Assembly: GCA_965197825.1 (NCBI GenBank)
Contig: CBDANW010000002.1
Span: 1,550,001-1,614,000, forward strand
Source: CBDANW01 sp965197825
Lineage (GTDB): Bacteria; Acidobacteriota; Vicinamibacteria; Marinacidobacterales; DATDRI01
Direction of reading: 5' to 3'
DNA length: 64,000 nucleotides
Shown: positions 44,894-54,150 of the stretch, piece by piece
How the letters are laid out: each line of letters starts with the position of its first letter
Numbering within the stretch: position 1 is the first letter of the stretch
Position numbers and translations under genes: made by a program
Notes under the pieces: generated by a model
What the model saw: the letters and a program-made list of their open reading frames with translations, nothing else
What the model was told of the DNA's origin: nothing
Databases searched by the model: none

Positions 44894-45161
44894 TTCGTTC
44901 GCCCTCCTTCGGCAGTTGAATTCGTTCTTCCGTACTGCAACGACCGTTCCACTCGCCGTTGGTCCACCTTGAACCAACGGTTCATGTCCAACTCGCTGAT
45001 TCCGGAAGAGTTCTCCTTTTGCCGAGTGCGAGGCCCGTAGCCAGACCGTGACACCCGCCAAGCACGGTCTAGCCGAACGGATAGGACACTATCCGTCCGG
45101 TGACCCTTGCCAATACGCGACCAGCCGATGGATTGAATACAATGGGTCGCAGGAGAGGATG

Positions 45162-45413
45162 ATGAGACAGATGAAGAGCGGGACCAGAGCTCTCTGGGTG
45201 GCGGGCCTTTTCTTATTCGCTACGAGCTGGGCCAGATCGGCTCAACACTCCTGGCCGTTCGACGTCACCGACCTCAGCGAGCGGGAGAAGCTGGTGGTCC
45301 TCGTGCTCGGCGACAGCGGTACCGGCAACGCGGGTCAGTACCGTGTCGGGCAGGCGATGTACGAGACTTGCCGATAAAGAGGATGCGATCTAGCCCTGAT
45401 GCTAATGCTCGCG
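45162..45413 (+). pseudogene. 5' remnant of an exported metallophosphoesterase
   Basis: Signal peptide (about 1-25, LWVAGLFLFATSWARSA), then VVLVLGDSGTGNAGQYRVGQAM, the first metal-binding motif of acid phosphatase-like enzymes. A TAA at 45375-45377 interrupts YETCR-RGCDLALML; relatives usually have Gln there, so CAA to TAA. After ALML the sequence passes into an unrelated PAP2 gene, so the second motif GDN is already lost. Confidence 0.65.
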
Positions 45414-45796
45414 TTCTTTTTCAGCTTCCTGTGGTTTCCCTGGTTGCCCGCGCGCGGCCCTTGGGAGAGCCCCGAGCTGATGGCGGGCCTTCCCGCTTTC
45501 CAGGGGATCGTCTTTACCCCCATCATCGAATGGATCATCGAACGAGGAGCGGTCTCGGGAGGATGTTTCCCGAGCTCCCACGTCCCGGAAGCTGGGGCAT
45601 GGTGCTCGGCTTGGCGGCCTACCATCGACGCGCCGCGCTCGTTCTCGGATTTTTCGCCGTCGGAATGAGTTTCGCCTGCATCTATACGCGGTACCATCAC
45701 GGGGTCGACGTGCCGGCAGGTCTGTTGGCCGGTGCGGTGGGAGCCTGGATTGGAAGATCGCTCACCGGCGCCACGCGGTCGACCGCCGAGTCTTAG
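45399..45796 (+). pseudogene. 3' remnant of a PAP2-family phosphatase, frameshifted
   Basis: The first part has membrane helix MLAFFFSFLWFPWLP and GGCFPSSHV, the PAP2 motif 2 (PSGH-like). A frame change near 45590 then gives GSWGMVLGLAAYHRRAAL, FFAVGMSFACIYTRYHHGVDVPAGLLAG, the motif 3 histidine, to TAG 45794-45796. Motif 1 is missing. It is joined directly to the metallophosphoesterase remnant, pointing to a deletion between two phosphatase genes. Confidence 0.7.
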
Positions 45797-45813
45797 GGAG
45801 GAAAGGAAACTCG

Positions 45814-46303
45814 ATGAGCCAAGAGCCCTTAGATAAAGACGCGTCCCTGCGAGAGCACCTGGTGAAACTGCTGGCGGGTGGACAGGCGCATACGGATTTC
45901 GAAACGGCAGTCGCAAAGCTCCCGCCGGAGCATCGGGGTACTAAGCCGCAGGGCGCTCCCCACTCGCCCTGGCAACTTCTCGAGCATTTGCGGATCGCCC
46001 AGCGGGACATCCTAGAGTTCAGCAGAAACCCTGGCCACGTCTCGCCGAAGTGGCCCGAAGGTTACTGGTCGAAGGAAGACGCCCCTCCCGAGGACGGATC
46101 GTGGGAGCGAAGCCTAGAAGGCTTCCGCTCCGACCTCGAGGCTTTTAGGAAATTGCTCGAAGACCCGGCGACTCGATCTCTATGCCCCCATCCCGGGCGG
46201 GACGGGACAGACGGTTCTTCGCGAGGGCATGCTGATCGCCGATCACAACGCCTACCACGTCGGGCAGCTCGTCCTGATCCGGCGACTCCTCAAGGCCTGG
46301 TGA
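45814..46303 (+). pseudogene. DinB-superfamily protein with a frameshift
   Basis: GAGGAAAGG precedes ATG 45814. Residues 1-118 form the first helices of a DinB four-helix bundle (SPWQLLEHLRIAQRDILEF carries the first His). Near 46172 the frame shifts by one base; the other frame continues DLYAPIPGGTGQTVLREGML and IADHNAYHVGQLVLIRRLL with the second and third metal histidines, ending TGA 46301-46303. Restoring one base gives a normal DinB protein of about 163 residues. Confidence 0.85.
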
Positions 46304-46379
46304 GAGCCGGGCCGGCTTCGGTAAGGCCTTTCGAAACAAGCACTTGACGAAAGTCCCCCGCCATGTTATAAAGGTGATT

Positions 46380-46685
46380 GTGCCTCTTTATGAGTACGAG
46401 TGCGAGGAGTGTGGCCACCGATTCGAGATGCTTCAAAAGGTGGCCGACTCGCCGCTCAAGGTCTGCGTGAAGTGCGAAGGTAAAGTGGAACGGCTCTTAT
46501 CGTCCCCCGCTATTCAATTCAAAGGATCCGGTTGGTACATCACGGATTATGCTCGCAAAGGCGAGACCCCCCCGGCTCAGGACTCGGAAAAGAGCGAGGG
46601 GAGCACTCCTAAAGCAGCCAAATCTGAAAAGAGCCGCTCAAAGAGCGGACCCGCGGCAAGTGCTTCGAGCACGTCCAAAGATTAA
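46380..46685 (+). CDS. FmdB-type zinc-ribbon protein
   Basis: 101 residues from GTG 46380 (PLYEYECEECGHRFE). The CEECG and CVKCEG pairs form a zinc ribbon, as in FmdB/putative regulatory proteins, followed by SSPAIQFKGSGWYITDY and a Ser/Lys-rich disordered tail. Known role: uncertain, small nucleic-acid or protein-binding adaptor. The upstream frame to 46344 is not needed. Confidence 0.9.
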   Translation: MPLYEYECEECGHRFEMLQKVADSPLKVCVKCEGKVERLLSSPAIQFKGSGWYITDYARKGETPPAQDSEKSEGSTPKAAKSEKSRSKSGPAASASSTSKD

Positions 46686-46911
46686 GACTAAACCAACCTA
46701 GTCTTCGAGTCCCCTGGGAGAGACCTTCAGGTGGATCCCTCCGTCTATATGGCTTAGTGCCGCGGGGCCCCCGAAATCTTTCAATGGCGACGGGGACCCC
46801 ACCCCCGTCGCCAGCCGCTTCGCCGGCCTTGCGGCTGCGCGGCAGCTGAAGGCTCTTTCGAGCCCTTCAGGATCGACACCCTCCCGGCAACGAGCGATAC
46901 TGAGCCTCGGT

Positions 46912-48001
46912 GTGAAAGCCATGGAACCGTCGAAAACCAAGGATGCGCTGCGTGGCTGGTGGAAGCTGCCAGAGCTTCGCTGGCTCACGGTTGCGTCGCT
47001 GCTGGCAGTGAGCCTGGGGTATCTCGTCCGACCGACCATAGTCATCGAACCTGGCTCCGGATTACTGGACGCGCTGAGCGTGCGCGATTTTCATGGCGTC
47101 GAGGGTGACTACCGCTGGACCCGGGGCCGGAGCTCGCTCGTTTTTCCCGATCCGGGACCAGGGCTCGACGTCCGAGTGGAGGCCGAGGTCTCCGGTTTCA
47201 GACCCCGCGGCCAGTCGCTTCCATTACTGGTCGTCCAAGCGGGGGGTGCGTCCGTCCAGACGCAAGCGGCTCGCGGTACGCAAACCATATCCTTCGACAC
47301 GGCGACGCGCGGTTGGTGGAAATCCGACCTCGAGATCGTGTTCCTCTCCGAAACGTTCACGCCGGGCGAGACGGATCGCCGTGCCCTCGGTGTGCGCGTT
47401 CACGCCGTAAGACTGAGACCTCGAGGGTCCTCTTTCTGGCCACTGGGATGGCCGCCGGCTCGCCAGCTTTTCGCCACGACCTTCGGTCTGCTCCTTCTTT
47501 TCAGCCTTCTCGTTCGAGCCGGGCAGCCGCACTGACGAGCTTTCTACATCGGTCTACTGGTGGCGCTGGCATGGGCCTTCGCTTTCGCGTTCGCCAGACC
47601 TTATGCGGCGCTCTTGTCGCTGGCAACGTTTTGGATACTGGCGCTAGCAACGGGAGCGGGCATCGTTCTCCCGAACGCCACTCGGTTCTGCTTGGACACG
47701 ATCTCAGAAGCTCTGAGGGCTGCAGTCCGAGGGCTGCGGCTTGCGTCCGGGAAACGCGCCGCGGGTCTGGCTTTGCTCAGTCTCACCGGGGTCACCGCCT
47801 CCTACCTGACTCGACCATCGTTAGAGATCGACCTCGGTTCGGGCGAGGAAGTGCTTCTGGCGAGCCGGTTCGCCGGCTTCGATCAAATTCCAGGGCGTGA
47901 AGTTTCGGCGGGCTCTACCCGGCGCCGCTGTCGACCTCGGTGATTTCGGTGGGGGCAGCGATTGGAAATGATGGAAGCCTGTGGACTTATTAGTGGCATG
48001 A
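46912..48001 (+). pseudogene. membrane protein of repeated modules, broken by stop, frameshift and IS630
   Basis: From GTG 46912: helix VASLLAVSLGYLV, then a soluble module (EPGSGLLDALSVRDF, RWTRGRSSLVFPDPG, beta-rich) and a helix. A TGA at 47533-47535 follows AGQPH; the same frame continues with helices AFYIGLLVALAWAFAFAF and starts a second copy of the module (RPSLEIDLGSGEEVLLASRF). Near 47900 it shifts frame (PGAAVDLGDFGGGSDWK in the other frame) and then meets IS630 copy B. I do not recognise the family; it may belong to large exopolysaccharide-type membrane proteins. Confidence 0.6.
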
Positions 48002-48691
48002 CTAGTGGACTGTAACAACTGAACGTTTAGTGGTTTTAATGCGTCGTGACGGATCGTTGTAGGTCCACTTCACGGGCTTGGGGTCTTCGTTGTACTTGCG
48101 AATGTAGCGCATGATCTTGCGGGTCAGGTCGTGGGTTGACGTGAACACGCCTCGATGGATCAGGGCACGCTCGATCTTGGAGAACCAGAGTTCGATTTTG
48201 TTCAGCCAGGAGGAATATGTGGGTGTGAAGTTGGAGGCCTTGTAATGCTCAATTCGGTGTGGCTGGAGACCATGCTTTTTCCAAGTGCGAGCCACCATCA
48301 TGTGATGGATTCCCAGCTTCTTCGCAAGTCGACGCGTGCTCCAGTGAGTCGAGCCGTCGGTCGGTTTTTTCTGCGTCCACGAAAAAATCCGTGCTTCCAT
48401 CCGAGGCGTGAGCACTTGAATCGGACGCCCCTCGTGACGCGCGTACAGACCTGCCAGACGCTCCTCCAAGAATCGGCGTTTCCACTTGCTGATAAAAGGC
48501 GCCGTGCAGCCCACCGTCTGCTGCACCTGCGTATAGCTTGCACCGTCTGCCAGCAAGAGCAACATCCGAGCGATCCGCGCGTCATCCGCTCGACCGCGAC
48601 GGCTCGAAACTCGTTTGCCAAGCTCCCTATGTTCCGCTTGAGTCAACACAACGGCTCTCCCTCGCATGAGAGAGATATTATAACTAAACAC
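48002..48691 (-). pseudogene. IS630-family transposase, in-frame deletion lacking both catalytic aspartates
   Basis: 229 codons in one frame. The deletion joins HYKASN directly to FTPTYSSWLN, removing 134 residues with FCIDEKTA and VILDNLSAHK. The HTH domains and the terminal glutamate motif NKIELWFSKIE remain. It may still bind the ends and could act as an inhibitor of the intact copy (inference). Confidence 0.92.
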
Positions 48692-48709
48692 TTAAATGTT
48701 ACGGTCCAC
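48005..48709 (-). mobile_element. IS630-family insertion sequence, copy B (internal deletion derivative)
   Basis: 705 bp, both termini intact and flanked by TA in CTAG (48003-48004, 48710-48711). Identical in layout to copy A apart from a 402-bp internal deletion with junction near 48230. Could still be mobilised in trans by copy A's transposase. Confidence 0.93.
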
Positions 48710-48936
48710 TAGCTCGGATTTCTTAGACGCTTATCGTCTCCCGCTGTACAGCACCCAGAGGGGTTCAGCGGCTGTTCGCATGGTGCGCTTCCCGACAGTC
48801 TTTCTCGTCGGGGCGGCGGACAGCAGCGGGTGCAACCACGACGAGCTCAATCAAGCGATCGCGACGCGTCGACCCGGCTCATTTGGGAGGGGTCGCTTTC
48901 TCGAGAATCGTCCAACTCCGTGACGGAGGCTTCCTG

Positions 48937-49866
48937 ATGGCAAAACCGAGAAAGGATCCAATGAACGTTCTAGAGATGTCCGATGAGGTCTCGCTCGAGC
49001 AGGTGCCCTCGGGCGAGCACCCAAAAAAGAGACCTCGCGCGATATCGTTTCGCCGCGCACCAACCTGGCAGGTGATGACGCTCGTTTGTATGTCGTTCAT
49101 ATTGCTCATCACCATCGGAGTGGCGTTCTACGCTTTTCACCGCGTCGGAGAGCTCAATCAGGAGTTGGGCGTCAGCGTGCACCGTGTCGAGCAGAAGCTC
49201 CAGAGCCTCGATGCCGGCATCAGCTTCGATTCCAAACGCCAGCAACTCCTGGTCGGCATCCGCGACGAAATCATGAAGGCCAATCCGAGAGTCAGTCTCA
49301 ACCAGGCCTACGAGTACTCTCGACTCATTCTCCAAGCATCCGACAAGTATCCCTCGGTCGACCCGCTCATCTTTCTTGCGGTGGGAATCGTCGAGAGCGG
49401 ATACAACCCGTCGGCAACCAGCCATGCGAACGCCAAGGGCCTTTATCAGATCTGGCCCTCCACTGGACGGCTCCTTGCCCGCACCCTGAACTGGGAGTAC
49501 TCGGACGAGATGCTGTATGACCCGGAGAAGAACACCGAGATGGCGGCCTTGTACCTGGATATCCTCTTTACCGCGTACAACGACGAGCGGATGGTACTCG
49601 CCGAGTACAATGGCGGCCCGCTCAACGCCGGTTACCTTCGCGCCGGGAGTAGCCGGGCGGCGGCCGAGACCCGCGACTACGTCATGAAGGTTGGAGACGT
49701 CTACGAGCGCCTGCGGAACAAGTTCGAGCGCGGAATCGACGTCCGGCTCGAACCGATGCATCGAGACGGGGAGCGGGATGGAAAGCTACTCGGCATCCGA
49801 AGTCGAACCGTAGAGAGACCCTATCGCGAAGTGGCGGACGCGGCTCCTGCCGCCGGCAGGCGTTAA
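48937..49866 (+). CDS. membrane-anchored lytic transglycosylase (SLT domain)
   Basis: 309 residues from ATG 48937 (GGAGG 8 bases upstream). Cytosolic start, one membrane helix (about 50-70, LVCMSFILLITIGVAFYAF), a short coiled coil, then an SLT/lysozyme-like domain with the catalytic Glu in VGIVESGYNPSATS, followed by AKGLYQIWPSTG and LAEYNGGPLNAG. Cleaves peptidoglycan glycan strands in the periplasm. A frame upstream to 48883 is not supported. Confidence 0.92.
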   Translation: MAKPRKDPMNVLEMSDEVSLEQVPSGEHPKKRPRAISFRRAPTWQVMTLVCMSFILLITIGVAFYAFHRVGELNQELGVSVHRVEQKLQSLDAGISFDSKRQQLLVGIRDEIMKANPRVSLNQAYEYSRLILQASDKYPSVDPLIFLAVGIVESGYNPSATSHANAKGLYQIWPSTGRLLARTLNWEYSDEMLYDPEKNTEMAALYLDILFTAYNDERMVLAEYNGGPLNAGYLRAGSSRAAAETRDYVMKVGDVYERLRNKFERGIDVRLEPMHRDGERDGKLLGIRSRTVERPYREVADAAPAAGRR

Positions 49867-49915
49867 GCCAGCCACCGGCAGGCAATAAGAAAGCTCCCCT
49901 TAGCGGAAGCTCCAA

Positions 49916-49949
49916 GGGAGGCCCCGACGGGCCCCCCTTTTTTCATTTT
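49916..49949 (+). terminator. intrinsic terminator after the lytic transglycosylase gene
   Basis: GGG-A-GGCCC (49916-49924), loop CGAC, GGGCC-C-CCC (49929-49937), then TTTTTTCATTTT. It serves the plus-strand gene; the convergent gene's stop lies within it. Confidence 0.88.
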
Positions 49950-51606
49950 AGAACTTATCCACCAAAATGATCTTGCCCACCACGTATAGACCGAGACCAG
50001 CGGCGAGAACGAAGCCAACGAGAGCGAAAACCGGGTAGCCCCAGAGCCGGAACCCTGCCTCAACGCTCAGAAGAAGGGCCGAACTGACGATGAGCGCCGC
50101 GGTGATGAGACCGAGCGTGATCCGACTAGCAACCTTCTGAATGGCGGCCTGCATCTCTTCGGCCTTGTCGATCTGGATCCCCAGACGGAACTCGTTACTC
50201 GAGGCCCTGCCCAAGATGCGACGCAGGTTCGCCGGTACTTCGTTGAGCAGCGAGCGCAGCTCGAGCCCGGCTGCCAGAACGCGAGGGGCATTGAGATCCC
50301 GGGAAATCTGTTGTCCCAACAAGGAAACGGCCATCTCCCTCATGGTGGCCACCGGATCCATGTCGGGATCCAGCTGGCGACAGATGGGCTCCAGATTCAG
50401 AAGCGTCTTACCGAGCAGCATCATTTCGGAAGGGATCTGGATATGGTGCTGAAATGAGATCAAGACCAAACCCTGTACCACGCGGCCCAGGGGGAGCACT
50501 CCCATCGTGAAGCCGGTGTATCGTGCGGCGAGGGCGCCCACCGCCGCCTTGAACTCACGCTCGCGGAATTGAGGCCCGGGGATCCCGATCTCCACGCATG
50601 CCTCCGCCACGCGATCGCCATCCCGCTCGGACAGCGCCAACAACAACGCCATCAGACGGAGTTGCGCTTCTCGTGAAAGGAACGCCACCATCCCGTAGTC
50701 CAATAGCGCGAGGCGCTCCTCTTCGTCGATCAGCACGTTTCCGGGATGCGGATCGCAATGGAACGCCCCGTCGACCAAGATCTGCTTGAGGTAACCGCGC
50801 CACAGCTCATCGGCAAGCTCGGGCCGCCGATCCGGTCCGATCTCTGCCAACCTCGAGCCGTGAATGTACTCAGAGATCAAGACCCGGCGTCGGCTGAGCG
50901 GCAGCAGAACTTTGGGGATCCGAAGGCGGGTGAACTCCTGAATGGAAACGCGCAGACCCTCCGCGTTGTGAGCTTCGTTTCGGAGATCGATTTCGGAAGT
51001 CAGCGTTTTTTCCAGCTGCGACGCCACGCCCACAAAATCGTACCGACTGCCGTAGCTGGAATGAGCCACCGCCCGCGCGACTTCGTCGACGATCGCGAGA
51101 TCGGTCTCGACTTTCGCCTCGAGCCCCGGTTTCAGTATCTTGACCGCCACCTCCGAGGGGCCGTCGACCCAAAGTCCGGGACGCAGCCTGCCTCGATGGA
51201 CCTGAGCGAGAGACGCCGATGCGACCGGCTTGTCGTCGATCTCTTCGAAGACCTGGCCGAGCGGCTCGCCGAGCTCGGACTCCAACACTTCTTTGATTCT
51301 CCCGAACTCGAACGACTCCACCTGATCCTGGAGTTTGGAGAGCTCTTCGATATAGGTCGGGGGAAGGATATCGGAACGACTGGAAAGAAGCTGCCCCAGC
51401 TTGATGTAGGTCGGCCCGAGCTCTTCGAGGGCGAGCCGAAGGTGCTGCGCCCGCTCCTGTGCGCGCTCGATGGGACGCGGGCGCCGCTTCCGCCAGGGAA
51501 CCAAGCGATCCAGATCCACGGACGCGAGAACGTCTTCGAAGCCGTGACCAATGAAAACGCCAGCCACGTGGCGGGCCCGCGCGAGGTACTTCGGCCTCAG
51601 AAGCAA
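49948..51606 (-). CDS. UbiB/ABC1-family atypical kinase
   Basis: 552 residues. The family KxGQ motif is in TYIKLGQLLSSRSD, the alanine-rich loop in PVASASLAQVHRG, the lysine in VAVKILKPG, CDPHPGNVLID is the catalytic loop and LLDYGMV replaces DFG. Two hydrophobic helices at the C-terminus (about 500-548) anchor it in the membrane. UbiB-type proteins support ubiquinone or other isoprenoid quinone synthesis through ATPase-driven lipid handling. Follows the thiolase gene by 7 bases. Confidence 0.95.
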   Translation of the reverse strand: MLLRPKYLARARHVAGVFIGHGFEDVLASVDLDRLVPWRKRRPRPIERAQERAQHLRLALEELGPTYIKLGQLLSSRSDILPPTYIEELSKLQDQVESFEFGRIKEVLESELGEPLGQVFEEIDDKPVASASLAQVHRGRLRPGLWVDGPSEVAVKILKPGLEAKVETDLAIVDEVARAVAHSSYGSRYDFVGVASQLEKTLTSEIDLRNEAHNAEGLRVSIQEFTRLRIPKVLLPLSRRRVLISEYIHGSRLAEIGPDRRPELADELWRGYLKQILVDGAFHCDPHPGNVLIDEEERLALLDYGMVAFLSREAQLRLMALLLALSERDGDRVAEACVEIGIPGPQFREREFKAAVGALAARYTGFTMGVLPLGRVVQGLVLISFQHHIQIPSEMMLLGKTLLNLEPICRQLDPDMDPVATMREMAVSLLGQQISRDLNAPRVLAAGLELRSLLNEVPANLRRILGRASSNEFRLGIQIDKAEEMQAAIQKVASRITLGLITAALIVSSALLLSVEAGFRLWGYPVFALVGFVLAAGLGLYVVGKIILVDKF

Positions 51607-51613
51607 ATGGCCT

Positions 51614-52924
51614 TCACTCCGTTTCCACGACCATGCTGAAGCCCAGACCTCCGGCCGCGCAAACGCCCACCAAACCGAATCGCTTCCCTCGTCTGCGAAG
51701 CTCGTTCAGAAGGCTCAGCGTAATGCGAGCGCCGGTTGCACCGAACGGATGCCCGATGGCAATGGAGCCGCCCATCACGTTGACCCGCTCCATGTCCACT
51801 TTGCCGATCGCGTTCGAGCGACCCAGCTTTTCGCGGGCGAAACGCTCCGACTCCAGAGCCTGGAGCACGGAGAGTACCTGCGCGGCAAAGGCTTCGTGGA
51901 GGTCGATGAGGTCGATGTCTCCCAGAGTCAGCCCGGCTCTGTCCAGCGCCGTGGCAATGGTGTAGGCGGGACCGATGAGAAGCTGGTCGAACGGATCGAC
52001 TCCCCGGAAAGCGTAGGAACGCACGTAACCCAGGGCACGGTAGCCGAGCGACTTGGCCTTTTCTTCGGACATCATGAGGAGCGCCGACGCTCCATCGGTG
52101 AGGGGGCTCGAGTTGCCGGCCGTGAGACTCCCGTAGCGCCGATCGAAGACCGGGGGCAGTGCGGCCAGGGCTTCCAGACTCGTCTCCCGCCGGATGCCGT
52201 CGTCTTCAGCCAGTGACCGCGAATAGTCCTTTGGGATGTATGTGCGCACGATCTCTTTCGCGAGCCGTCCGTCGTCGGTCGCGGCGGCCGCCAACCGATG
52301 ACTCATGAGGGCGAAGGCGTCTTGATCTTCCCGGGAGATCCGGTTGTCCTTGGCCATCTTCTCCGCGGACTGCCCCATGGTCAGACCGGTCGAGAGCTCG
52401 GCGATGGCCGGCGCGACAGGGGCCAGGTCCTTGAGCCGCAGGCCTGAAAAACCCTTCACCCGACCGGCTAGCGTCTTCGCTTTGCGAGCAGCGAGCAACG
52501 CGCGGGTCAAGGGTTTGGAGACCAAGATCGGCACGTTGGAGAGTGACTCGGCTCCGCCGGCGATCGTCGTATCCACTTGGCCGGAAGCGATGGCCTCGGT
52601 GGCGCCGACGATCGACTGATTCGAAGAAGCACAGGCGCGGGAAACCGTGTACGCCTCGATCCGTGGCGGGAGTCCCGCCCCGAGGACGGCCTCCCGCGCC
52701 AGATTCGGCGCCCTCACATCGGGCACGACGGTCCCGAAAACAACCTGGTCGATGCCGGTGGGGTCGATCTCGCTACGCTGAACTAGCTCTGCGGTGACCA
52801 ACCGACTGAGATCCAGAGCCGACAGATCCGCCAGCGCGCCTCCCGCCTTCGCAAAGGGCGTCCGGCATCCGGCGACGAACGCGACACGTCGCCCCGGTTT
52901 CGCGTCTGGGGAAGCCGATCTCAT
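51614..52924 (-). CDS. thiolase, FadI-like acetyl-CoA acyltransferase
   Basis: 436 residues, a little longer than the thiolase at 18939 and of the FadI subgroup. Nucleophile C98 in SRACASSNQSI, DGASALLMMSEEKA, catalytic His in IGHPFGATGAR and second Cys in CAAGGLG. Last step of beta-oxidation of acyl-CoA. No fadJ-like partner is adjacent. Confidence 0.94.
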   Translation of the reverse strand: MRSASPDAKPGRRVAFVAGCRTPFAKAGGALADLSALDLSRLVTAELVQRSEIDPTGIDQVVFGTVVPDVRAPNLAREAVLGAGLPPRIEAYTVSRACASSNQSIVGATEAIASGQVDTTIAGGAESLSNVPILVSKPLTRALLAARKAKTLAGRVKGFSGLRLKDLAPVAPAIAELSTGLTMGQSAEKMAKDNRISREDQDAFALMSHRLAAAATDDGRLAKEIVRTYIPKDYSRSLAEDDGIRRETSLEALAALPPVFDRRYGSLTAGNSSPLTDGASALLMMSEEKAKSLGYRALGYVRSYAFRGVDPFDQLLIGPAYTIATALDRAGLTLGDIDLIDLHEAFAAQVLSVLQALESERFAREKLGRSNAIGKVDMERVNVMGGSIAIGHPFGATGARITLSLLNELRRRGKRFGLVGVCAAGGLGFSMVVETE

Positions 52925-52997
52925 CTCTTGGAAATCCCCACCAAGCGTTTGAGGCAGGGATCCTCGTGAATCTATGCTGCTGACAGGGAAAGAGCAA

Positions 52998-53037
52998 CCC
53001 GCCTACGCCAACCTCGATCCGCTTTGGCTACGGCGGG
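52998..53037. repeat. hairpin of the CCCGCC-TACG family
   Basis: CCCGCC-TACG-CCAA pairs with TTGG-CTACG-GCGGG around an 11-base loop. Third member of the family seen at 22797 and 36891. A second inverted repeat GGCCACGG / CCGTGGCC lies just downstream (53042-53092). Confidence 0.65.
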
Positions 53038-53172
53038 AAAGGCCACGGGGGGGCTGGACAGGACTGGACAGGGGGCCGGGTTGCCGTGGCCGACCCCTTG
53101 TGGTAGCCTCCGATCCCAGGGTTTGTCGCCTCCGACCGAGGCGGCCAAAGAATAGTCATAAGGAGAATGTTG

Positions 53173-54105
53173 ATGCACAAGTGGCTGGCAGTGACGATTA
53201 CCATCTTCCTCGCCGGCGGGGCCGCTGCCTCACAGCAGCCTGGCGCCCAGGAGTGGAGGGCGGGCCTTGCGGCCGCAGAGAAGCAAGACTGGGACTTGGC
53301 GATCCGAGCCTTCGAAGCGGCGCTGTCCATGAATTCCGACCTGTACGGCAGCCATTTCTATCTCGGCTACGCCTACGAGCAGAAGCAAAACTTCGCGAAA
53401 GTTGGCGAGCACTTTTCGGCGTTCGTGCAGCGTGCCGGCGATAGTTCCGAGGGTGCGGAGCAAATTGCTTATGCAACCCGCAGCGGCGGCCTCGCCTTGG
53501 CCAGGATGAATGACCCGGCGGGCATCCCTCTCTTGGAGAAGGCCGCGGCAGCCAAACCCAACGACACGGAAGTCATCTACGCGCTCGCCGTTACCTTGAT
53601 GAGAAGTAACCAGGCAGCCAAAGCCGATCCGTACTTCTTGAAGGTCGTGCAGCTCGATCCGAGTCTACCTCTGCCACACTATTTCGCGGGCCGCAGTGCC
53701 TTCAACAGCGAAAGGTGGACGGATGCGAATCAACTTCTCAACAAGTACCTGGAGCTCGGCCCTGACGATGCCCTGGGTGCCGATGCTCACTTCATGTTGG
53801 GCTCGATGGCGGTCCGAGAAGCCGAAGGCGGGGCCGATGCCGCTACCCAGCAAGGCCTAGCCAAGGAGCACCTCAACAAGTTCCTGGAGCTGAAGCCGGA
53901 CGCTGCTCAGGCTCCTCAGGCTCATTACATTCTCGGCAGCCTCGCGGCACAAAGCGAGGATACCGCGACAGCCCGCTCTCACTTCCAGAGCTACCTTCAG
54001 CTCCAGCCGTCGGGAGCACAGGCAGAGGAGGTCAAGCAGTTCTTGGCCGATATCGCCGAGAATGAAGCGATAGCAGCGGAAGAAGCGGCCGCCGCGAACA
54101 ACTAG
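53173..54105 (+). CDS. exported TPR-repeat protein
   Basis: 310 residues from ATG 53173 (AAGGAG 7 bases upstream; an ATG 6 bases earlier is too close to it). Signal peptide about 1-20. Six or so tetratricopeptide repeats follow (AIRAFEAALSMNSDLYGSHFYLGYAYEQ; HYFAGRSAFNSERWTDANQLLNKYLELGP), ending with an Ala/Glu-rich tail. Likely a periplasmic scaffold; partners unknown. Confidence 0.88.
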   Translation: MHKWLAVTITIFLAGGAAASQQPGAQEWRAGLAAAEKQDWDLAIRAFEAALSMNSDLYGSHFYLGYAYEQKQNFAKVGEHFSAFVQRAGDSSEGAEQIAYATRSGGLALARMNDPAGIPLLEKAAAAKPNDTEVIYALAVTLMRSNQAAKADPYFLKVVQLDPSLPLPHYFAGRSAFNSERWTDANQLLNKYLELGPDDALGADAHFMLGSMAVREAEGGADAATQQGLAKEHLNKFLELKPDAAQAPQAHYILGSLAAQSEDTATARSHFQSYLQLQPSGAQAEEVKQFLADIAENEAIAAEEAAAANN

Positions 54106-54150
54106 ACGCGCCTCAGGCGTCAATCTGGGTCGTGCTGCTAGTCTAGGAAG

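Noticed and set aside
47533..47535. Selenocysteine in the modular membrane protein
   Set aside because: The TGA lies in a loop before a membrane helix with no cysteine expectation, and the same gene carries another frameshift and an IS insertion, so plain decay is simpler.
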